Source: SAR86 cluster bacterium (GTDB lineage Bacteria > Pseudomonadota > Gammaproteobacteria > Magnimaribacterales > TMED112). From it: 64,000 nt of DNA. The translations under genes were made by a program, and so were the position numbers. The notes below the pieces were generated by a model. That model saw nothing but the letters and a program-made list of their open reading frames with translations. It was not told the DNA's origin and ran no database searches. This document shows positions 57,801 to 64,000 of the stretch, in pieces. How positions within the stretch are numbered: the stretch's first letter is position 1; each line of letters begins with the position of its first letter. Where the stretch lies: NCBI GenBank assembly GCA_023703555.1, contig CP097968.1, forward strand, positions 331,451 through 395,450, read 5' to 3'.

Positions 57801-58400
57801 CTAAAACGAAGCACCGACTGTAAAGAACAGTCCATCTTCATCTTCAAGTCCAGACGCATCTTCAGCAGTAAACGAGCTATATCCAACCGAGGCATCATAA
57901 TCACCAAGCGAAAACCCATAACTCAGCAAGATGTTTGAGCCTGTGTCCTCGTAATCACCGTAAGAAACTGAAACGTCTCCAAAACCATACGAGATATCAT
58001 AGTAATCACCAAATTCATCACCTACATAGTATGTAAAACCAAGGCCAGCATATGACAATCCTAAATAAATCTCTGAAAAATCTGCACTTGGTTCAACTTC
58101 AGGATAAGCATAGTTGATATATCCAATATCAAATCCAAGCCCACCCTCTGTTTCACCTGCATAACCGAGGTACGTATCTAATTCAAGTCCAGCACCACCA
58201 AAGGATACATTTGATCCCCAAGTACCAGCATAAAAACCAGATTCACTACTGTAGTCAAACCCACCACTGTATCCTGGCGCATCTGCGGATTGTGTCATCC
58301 CTCGCCAAAAATAATTAGATGAGAAGGTAAAGTTTGAAGAGACTTCTCCAAACGTGTATAGAGTCAGAAACATGACGGCAGTCATCATTCCTTTTTTCAT
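57801..58400 (-). CDS. TorF-family (TIGR02001) putative outer-membrane porin
   Basis: Outer-membrane beta-barrel protein with a signal peptide (MKKGMMTAVMFLTLYTFGEVSS) and alternating aromatic strands (SSNYFWRGMTQSADAPGYSGGFDYSSESGFYAGTWGSN is the family start in several pieces) ending in a C-terminal Phe (TVGASF). Members are often encoded beside ammonium transporters. The ATG at 58400 was chosen for its AAGGAG at six bases; the frame is open upstream to 58436. 199 residues. A glutamine riboswitch lies about 60 bases upstream, so it is likely induced under nitrogen shortage together with amtB. Confidence 0.85.
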   Translation of the reverse strand: MKKGMMTAVMFLTLYTFGEVSSNFTFSSNYFWRGMTQSADAPGYSGGFDYSSESGFYAGTWGSNVSFGGAGLELDTYLGYAGETEGGLGFDIGYINYAYPEVEPSADFSEIYLGLSYAGLGFTYYVGDEFGDYYDISYGFGDVSVSYGDYEDTGSNILLSYGFSLGDYDASVGYSSFTAEDASGLEDEDGLFFTVGASF

Positions 58401-58462
58401 AAACATCTCCTTAAAAATTAAGTGTGTTAAGAACAAAAAGGGTCAAACCTTCATAGTTGTTA

Positions 58463-58515
58463 GGCGCGTTCCTTCGACTCTCGTCTACTTCCGTCCCTAA
58501 TGGGATGAACGATTA
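58463..58515 (-). ncRNA. Glutamine riboswitch (glnA RNA motif)
   Basis: On the minus strand the sequence carries all conserved parts of the glnA RNA: CGTTCA, a P2 hairpin TCCC-ATTA-GGGA, the ACGGAAGTAG core, a P3 hairpin GAC-GAGA-GTC, and CGAAGGAACGCG, whose GAACG pairs with the first CGTTC to close P1. It lies in the leader of the porin-amtB transcript. The class binds L-glutamine and is known mainly from cyanobacteria and marine metagenomes, upstream of nitrogen genes. Its end lies about 60 bases before the porin start. Confidence 0.9.
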
Positions 58516-58522
58516 AGGCGCT

Positions 58523-58600
58523 GCTCCTTTTTAGCCATGGAGTATGGTTTAACTTTTAACCCATGTTAAATGGGCTCCTTTTAACCCATGGAGTATGGGG
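58523..58600. repeat. Three tandem CCAT/ATGG hairpins between the porin and gltB
   Basis: Within the 314-base gap 58401-58714 lie three similar units at a 25-26-base period. On the plus strand each has TTTTA(A/G) followed by a short hairpin: CCATGGAGTATGG at 58535-58547, CCCATGTTAAATGGG at 58560-58574 and CCCATGGAGTATGGG at 58585-58599. Units 1 and 3 also share the preceding GCTCCTTTT. They lie upstream of the riboswitch on the minus strand and upstream of gltB on the plus strand. The rest of the gap (58601-58714) is A+T-rich; a TTGACA -35-like hexamer reads on the minus strand at 58665-58660, and TAGAAT at 58688-58693 might be a gltB -10. Confidence 0.8.
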
Positions 58601-58714
58601 CCCTTTATAAACACTATTTATAAATTAACATCCTCAAGGTTAATAATAATATCCGCCTGTGTCAATGCAAAAAAATGAAATTTTTAGTAGAATAACCTTC
58701 AAAGGCAAATAAAG

Positions 58715-61700
58715 ATGACTCAAAAATTAACTCACAAAGACAGTTGTGGGACTGGGATAGTTTTCAATAAAAATAATACTCCTAGCCATTCAATAATAAA
58801 AAGATCAATTTTATCACTTAATAATATGAAGCATCGCGGCGCACTAAGCTACGATGGTAAGACCCCCGATGGGTGTGGAATTTTAATCGATTTAGACAGA
58901 GATTTCTTTAGAAAAAAAGTTCTTTCTGAGCAAAAAGTTATTCTTCCATCTAACTTCTCTATTGGTATGTTTTTTTGTAATGAAAATTTTAATTACCATA
59001 AAGAACTTAAAGGATTATTTGATGAACATGATGTGGAGATACTAGCTGAAAGATTTCCATTTTCAAAAGGAAGCTTTCTAGGTGATGTAGCTAATAAATC
59101 TTGTCCAAAAATTGTACAACTATTTGTCAGTTCAAAAACTAAAAATGAAGAATTTTTTGAAGCCAAGTTATATAAAGTAAAGAAATTTATTGATAATAAT
59201 TTTCATCCTGAAAAAGAGATATATTGTTTGTCACTATCTGGTTCAACAGTTGTCTACAAGGGACTTGTAATGCCTGAAAATTTTGGTGATTTTTACTCCG
59301 ATCTAAATGACAAAGAATATAAAACTGCTGCTGCTACTTTTCACATAAGGTTTTCAACAAATACTTCACCAAAATGGCATTTAGCACAACCCTACAGAGT
59401 CTTAGCTCATAATGGAGAGATAAATACCATTTCAGGCAATAGAAATTGGGCTCTTGCTCGTACTTCCGAATTCCATTCAGAAATTCTTGGAGATATTTCA
59501 AGTTATCAGCCGCTTGTTAGCCAAGATGGCTCCGACTCCTCAAGTTTAGATCATATGCTAGATCTTCTAACAATTGGTGGTGTAAATATCGCTCGTGCTG
59601 CAAGAATGTTAATTCCTCCCTCTTGGCAAAATACAGATTTGATGGATTCTGATGAAAAAGCATTTCATGAGTTTAATTCAATGCATATGGAAGCTTGGGA
59701 CGGACCAGCTTTAATATGCTTTCATAATAAAGAATTTATCTCCTGTTTTCTGGATAGAAATGGTTTGAGACCTGCAAGAATAGAATATTTTGATGATGAC
59801 TCGGTGTCAGTTTCCTCAGAGTTTGGTTCCAATATTGGTGGCTTAAAGCTATTAAGTACTGATAGATTAGGACCAGGTGGCCTTTTTATGTTTGATAGAA
59901 ATAGTAGAGAGGTCTTAAAGGACCAGGAGGTTGATGCAGTTCTTTCTAAACAATTTCCTTATTTAGAGTGGTTGAAAGATTCCTCAAAACATTTAGAGGC
60001 AAATTTACACGAATACTCTGGTCCTCAGATGCGAGAGGTATCAGATAGATATTTCGAAGACTCCATTAAAACATTCTCCTTAACTGACGAAGAAAAAGTT
60101 CTTTTAGAAAAATATGCAGTTCAAGGCGCAGAACCAACAGGATCTATGGGTGATGATGTTCCAATTGCCCCCATAAGCAGTAAGTTTCGCTCCTTATATG
60201 ATCATTGCAGGCAAAAATTTGCACAGGTTACAAATCCACCGATTGATTCTTTAAGAGAAAAATCTGTAATGTCACTAGAAACATGTATTGGCCCAGAACT
60301 AAATATTTTTAGCGAGACAGCTGCTCATGCTAATCGGATAGTTGTGAATTCCCCAATTCTTTCCCACAAAAAGTTTAATTTACTTATTAAAAATACAAAG
60401 TTTAAGGTTGATCGACTTGCATTAGAGTATTCTAGAGAATTTGAACTCAAGGAAGCTCTGGATTCTTTTTTGCAGGAATTAGAAAGAAAAATTCATAGAG
60501 GCTCATCAATTATTGTGCTTGATGAGAAACAATCAGCATCTAAAAATCCTGTAATACCTGCACTTCTTGCTACTTCAGCAGCACATCGATTCTTAATTAA
60601 AAAAAGTTTAAGAACAAAATGTAATTTAATCGTAAATTCTGCATCTGCAAGAGATACCCATCAAGTCGCTTGTTTAATTGGTTTTGGTGCAACCTGTGTT
60701 CATCCATGGCTTGGATTGCAATGCATATTAAAGGTTGCTTCAAAAAATAAGAGTTCTAGAGCATCAAATGAACTTTGTGCAACTTACAGAAAATCTCTAA
60801 ACAATGGCCTTTTAAAAATTATGTCAAAGATGGGGATATCAAATGTTTCAAGTTACAGAGGAGCTTGTTTGTTTGAGGTAATTGGATTCTCTAAAGAAGT
60901 AAATGATCTATGCTTTCCTACAAATAATACCTTAATTTTCGGAGATTCTTTTAATGATATACATAATAAAAATTTAAAGGTTATAGATTCGTCATTTGAT
61001 GATAATTTCGTTGCTAACGGATTACATAAATACGTTCATGATGGCGAAAGGCATGCGTTCCAGCCTGATGTTGTTATGAATCTTCAGAATTCACTTAAAC
61101 GTGGATCTTTTGAAGACTTCAAAGGCTTTACAAGTTTAGTGAATCAACGTAAACCATTGGCAATAAGAGACTTTTTTGATTTAAGTTCGAATAGAAAACC
61201 AATTGATATAGCAAATACTGAAGATGAAAGTCAGATTCTGAGAAGGTTTGATTCTGCAGGTATGAGTTTAGGCTCTTTATCTCCACTTGCACATGAAACA
61301 CTTGCTACCGCTATGAATCAATTGGGCTGCAGATCAAATTCAGGTGAAGGAGGAGAAGACCCGGCTCGATATGGTACTGAAAGAATGTCAAAAATCAAAC
61401 AGATTGCATCAGGCCGTTTTGGGGTAACCCCCAATTATCTGGTTAACGCAGAAGTGCTTCAAATAAAAATTGCACAAGGAGCAAAACCTGGAGAAGGAGG
61501 TCAGTTACCTGGCACTAAGGTTGATGACTATATAGCAAAACTAAGGCACTCTAAATCAGGAATTACTTTAATTTCACCGCCACCGCACCATGATATTTAT
61601 TCTATAGAGGATTTAGCTCAACTCATATATGATCTTAAGCAAATCAACAAGAATGCTTTGGTTTCAGTAAAGCTAGTTTCAGAACCCGGCGTGGGAATTG

Positions 61701-63115
61701 TAGCAGCCGGTGTGGTTAAGGCAAATGCAGACTTTATAACAATTTCTGGGCACGATGGTGGTACCGGTGCAAGCCCAATTTCATCAATTAGATATGCCGG
61801 TTCACCTTGGGAGACTGGACTTTTTGAAACTCAAAATTTATTGCTTCAAAGTAACCTAAGATCGAGAGTAAAGTTACAAACAGACGGAGGGCTCAAGACT
61901 GGGCTTGATGTTGTGAAAGCAGCTATATTTGGTGCAGACTCTTTTGGGTTTGGAACTGTCCCTATGATTGCAATGGGATGTAAATATTTAAGAATTTGCC
62001 ATCTCAATAATTGCGCTACCGGTGTAGCAACCCAAAAACTCAGAATAATTAATGAGCACTTCTTGGGAGAAGTAGAAAAAGTTAAGAAATACTTTGAATT
62101 TGTGTCTTTTGAGGTCAGAGAAATATTAGCAAAACTTGGCTATGAGAGACTTGACGATATTATAGGAAAAACAGAGCTTCTAAAATGCAAAATAGGGTTT
62201 GAGGAGGATTTTGACAAGATGTCCTTAGAAAGTCTAACCAAAAGATATAGACCAAATAAAAGCCAGATAAATACAGAAAAAAATAATATAAATGCTCCAC
62301 TTAATGATGAAAGCTTAGCAAAAGAATTCCTAAAAAAACTTTCCCCATCAATTAAAAAGGGTAAGGGAGGCTCCTTTGAATTTAGAATTAAAAATACTAA
62401 CAGATCAATTGGTGCGAATGTGTCGGGTTTGATTGCTGAAAATTATGGTGAGCAAGGATTTCCAGAAAAATTAATTGTAAATCTAAATGGGTATGCAGGA
62501 CAGAGTTTTGGTTGTTGGAATGCGAAAGGTCTTGAACTTAGATTAAGAGGATTGGCAAATGATTATGTTGGAAAAGGTATGAACGGTGGGAAAATAACAA
62601 TTATGAAAAATAAGACTATTAAGCAAGATCGATCTGTTGTATGCGGAAATACATGCTTATTTGGTGCAACTGGAGGGGAATTTTATGCGAATGGTACTGC
62701 AGGAGAACGTTTTGGTGTAAGGAATTCAGGGGCTAGGGCAATAATTGAGGGAGCAGGAGATCATTGTTGTGAATACATGACTGGAGGGGAAGTGATTGTT
62801 CTTGGTCCAGTTGGTGATAATTTTGGAGCTGGGATGACAGGCGGGTTTGCTTATGTTTTTGATGAAGATAGAAGTTTTGTTGATAAATGCAATAAAGATC
62901 TGGTTTCATTTAATCGAATTACCAGTCAAGAAATGGAGGCACACAGAAGCTATTTGAAAGATAGAATTAATGACTTTATTAGAGAAACTGATAGTTCTAT
63001 TGGAAAAAAGCTGTTAAATGATTTTGAAAGATATAAAAGCCTTTTTTGGATTGTTACTCCATATGCAGAAAATTTAGAAAAAATTATAAAAAATACAAGA
63101 GAGGAAGCTGCCTAA
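58715..63115 (+). CDS. gltB: Glutamate synthase (NADPH), large subunit
   Basis: GOGAT large subunit: takes the amide of glutamine and adds it to 2-oxoglutarate. A ten-residue propeptide precedes the N-terminal nucleophile C11 of the class II glutamine amidotransferase domain (SCGTGIVFN). The central domain (about 430-760), the FMN synthase domain (NSGEGGEDPARYG, AKPGEGGQLPG, SGHDGGTGASP) and the [3Fe-4S] cysteines (CKYLRICHLNNCATGVATQ) follow, then the C-terminal beta-helix of GxGxG repeats (about 1220-1420). 1466 residues, against about 1486 in E. coli. gltD starts on the last base. Confidence 0.98.
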   Translation: MTQKLTHKDSCGTGIVFNKNNTPSHSIIKRSILSLNNMKHRGALSYDGKTPDGCGILIDLDRDFFRKKVLSEQKVILPSNFSIGMFFCNENFNYHKELKGLFDEHDVEILAERFPFSKGSFLGDVANKSCPKIVQLFVSSKTKNEEFFEAKLYKVKKFIDNNFHPEKEIYCLSLSGSTVVYKGLVMPENFGDFYSDLNDKEYKTAAATFHIRFSTNTSPKWHLAQPYRVLAHNGEINTISGNRNWALARTSEFHSEILGDISSYQPLVSQDGSDSSSLDHMLDLLTIGGVNIARAARMLIPPSWQNTDLMDSDEKAFHEFNSMHMEAWDGPALICFHNKEFISCFLDRNGLRPARIEYFDDDSVSVSSEFGSNIGGLKLLSTDRLGPGGLFMFDRNSREVLKDQEVDAVLSKQFPYLEWLKDSSKHLEANLHEYSGPQMREVSDRYFEDSIKTFSLTDEEKVLLEKYAVQGAEPTGSMGDDVPIAPISSKFRSLYDHCRQKFAQVTNPPIDSLREKSVMSLETCIGPELNIFSETAAHANRIVVNSPILSHKKFNLLIKNTKFKVDRLALEYSREFELKEALDSFLQELERKIHRGSSIIVLDEKQSASKNPVIPALLATSAAHRFLIKKSLRTKCNLIVNSASARDTHQVACLIGFGATCVHPWLGLQCILKVASKNKSSRASNELCATYRKSLNNGLLKIMSKMGISNVSSYRGACLFEVIGFSKEVNDLCFPTNNTLIFGDSFNDIHNKNLKVIDSSFDDNFVANGLHKYVHDGERHAFQPDVVMNLQNSLKRGSFEDFKGFTSLVNQRKPLAIRDFFDLSSNRKPIDIANTEDESQILRRFDSAGMSLGSLSPLAHETLATAMNQLGCRSNSGEGGEDPARYGTERMSKIKQIASGRFGVTPNYLVNAEVLQIKIAQGAKPGEGGQLPGTKVDDYIAKLRHSKSGITLISPPPHHDIYSIEDLAQLIYDLKQINKNALVSVKLVSEPGVGIVAAGVVKANADFITISGHDGGTGASPISSIRYAGSPWETGLFETQNLLLQSNLRSRVKLQTDGGLKTGLDVVKAAIFGADSFGFGTVPMIAMGCKYLRICHLNNCATGVATQKLRIINEHFLGEVEKVKKYFEFVSFEVREILAKLGYERLDDIIGKTELLKCKIGFEEDFDKMSLESLTKRYRPNKSQINTEKNNINAPLNDESLAKEFLKKLSPSIKKGKGGSFEFRIKNTNRSIGANVSGLIAENYGEQGFPEKLIVNLNGYAGQSFGCWNAKGLELRLRGLANDYVGKGMNGGKITIMKNKTIKQDRSVVCGNTCLFGATGGEFYANGTAGERFGVRNSGARAIIEGAGDHCCEYMTGGEVIVLGPVGDNFGAGMTGGFAYVFDEDRSFVDKCNKDLVSFNRITSQEMEAHRSYLKDRINDFIRETDSSIGKKLLNDFERYKSLFWIVTPYAENLEKIIKNTREEAA

Positions 63116-64000
63116 TGTCTGAAAAAAACTTTGAATTTATTGATGTGAAGAGAATAGAGCCTGAATATAAAGAATTAGAGGTTAGGAAAGTTGATTTTTC
63201 TGAGATTTACAAGAATCAAGATATCTCGAAGGCTAAAGAACAAGCGAGTAGGTGCCTAGATTGTGGAAATCCATATTGTGAATGGAAATGCCCTCTACAT
63301 AATTACATCCCAAATTGGCTGGGATTGTTGCAGGAGGAAAAAATAGAGGAGGCTGCTGAGCTTTGCCATGAAACAAATGCTTTCCCTGAGATATGTGGGA
63401 GGATTTGTCCACAAGAAAAACTTTGTGAAGGCGCATGCACCCTCAACACAGGATATGAAGCGGTAACGATTGGTCAAATAGAAAAGTTCATTACTGATGA
63501 AGCATTAAGTAGGGGCTGGACCCCAAAAAAGTACATCGATACAACAAGCAAAAAAAAGGTTGCTGTAATTGGAGCTGGGCCTGCAGGTTTAGCTTGTGCT
63601 GAAACATTAATTAGAAGAGGAATAAAATGTGTTGTTTTTGATAAATACCCAAAAATTGGTGGGCTACTTACTTATGGTATTCCTGAATTTAAACTTGAAA
63701 AAAAGATAGTTCACAAACGTAGAGAAATTTTGGAAAACCTCGGAGTAAAATTTGTATTGAATTTTGAAGTCCAAGCTAAAGAGCTCTCAGAAATTGAAGA
63801 TAAGTATGATGCTATTTTTCTCGGATTAGGCACATATGAATCGATAAAGGGTGATTACAAGGGGTTTGAAAAAGATGGTGTTGTCGAAGCATTACCCTAC
63901 CTTACAGAAAATACAAAATATCTTATGAATGAAAATGATGCCTTATCTATGGATTTTAAGAATCAAAAAGTAGTTGTTTTAGGTGGTGGAGATACTGCAA
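63115..64000 (+). CDS. gltD: Glutamate synthase (NADPH), small subunit, cut by the window end
   Basis: GOGAT small subunit: FAD and NADPH enzyme that supplies electrons to GltB. The ATG at 63115 shares a base with the gltB stop (TAATG). The visible 295 codons hold the N-terminal cysteine motifs for two [4Fe-4S] clusters (RCLDCGNPYCEWKCPL and CGRICPQEKLCEGACTL), the FAD fold VAVIGAGPAGLACAE near residue 145 and GGLLTYGIPEFKL. The frame is open to the window edge; the remainder, including the NADPH fold that begins near VVVLGGGDTA at the last bases, lies outside. Confidence 0.96.
   Translation, partial: MSEKNFEFIDVKRIEPEYKELEVRKVDFSEIYKNQDISKAKEQASRCLDCGNPYCEWKCPLHNYIPNWLGLLQEEKIEEAAELCHETNAFPEICGRICPQEKLCEGACTLNTGYEAVTIGQIEKFITDEALSRGWTPKKYIDTTSKKKVAVIGAGPAGLACAETLIRRGIKCVVFDKYPKIGGLLTYGIPEFKLEKKIVHKRREILENLGVKFVLNFEVQAKELSEIEDKYDAIFLGLGTYESIKGDYKGFEKDGVVEALPYLTENTKYLMNENDALSMDFKNQKVVVLGGGDTA

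Noticed and set aside
58535-58600. A second glutamine riboswitch copy
   Set aside because: The hairpins lack the GGAAGT core and the GAAGGAACG block; they are a different element.

Overview
The window reads as one continuous piece of a small, AT-rich (roughly one third G+C by eye), tightly packed gammaproteobacterial chromosome. Gene content and order are gammaproteobacterial: murJ-ribF-ileS-lspA-ispH, rpsP-rimM-trmD-rplS, dsbC-prfB-lysS with the RF2 frameshift, rpoE-rseA-degP-lepA-lepB-era-recO-acpS, and rpmF-fabD-fabG-acpP-mltG-tmk-holB. Very short spacers, ATGA/TTGA overlaps, overlapping convergent 3' ends, missing members of otherwise conserved clusters and a complete lack of mobile elements suggest a streamlined marine lineage such as SAR86. 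The lineage is an inference; no rRNA is present to confirm it.

Layout. Bases 1-6231 hold the TCA genes sucA (5' end missing), sucB, lpd, sucC, sucD. Bases 6217-9402 hold a MATE exporter facing a hexapeptide acyltransferase and pdxB. Bases 9461-17424 run msrB, murJ, ribF, ileS, lspA, ispH and a D-amino-acid dehydrogenase-like gene, followed by ampD and an ampG carrying an extra VanZ-like domain (to 19516). groES-groEL with a clear terminator follow (19554-21538), then a urate-oxidase-N-like membrane protein and a convergent CorB/CorC protein. Bases 23551-29671 hold rpsP, rimM, trmD, rplS, xerD, dsbC, prfB, lysS; mdh converges on lysS. An SDR and an exported RidA-like gene lie next to class Ia ribonucleotide reductase (nrdA-nrdB, minus strand) with a NrdR box pair. 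serA, a DnaA-box palindrome, ung, ygfZ/sdhE follow.

Bases 39555-49551 form a long envelope-stress and housekeeping run: a consensus sigma-E promoter, rpoE, a hybrid RseA/RseB anti-sigma gene, degP, lepA, lepB, era, recO, acpS, adk, tsaB, uppP, rsmJ. Two small genes (DUF805, YbjQ) separate this from the fatty-acid and replication run (50492-54960). The end of the window is a nitrogen module: amidase, amtB and a TorF-type porin on the minus strand behind a glutamine riboswitch, with gltB and gltD (cut by the window end) on the plus strand.

Most interesting points: the AmpG-VanZ fusion, the RseA-RseB fusion, the glutamine riboswitch and three tandem hairpins between the porin and gltB, a rimM that appears to need an AUA start, and sigma-E and sigma-70 promoters placed so that rpoE and rpsP mRNAs would be leaderless. 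Only one intergenic stretch exceeds 300 bases (58401-58714); its contents are listed. No tRNA, rRNA, CRISPR array, prophage or insertion sequence was seen.
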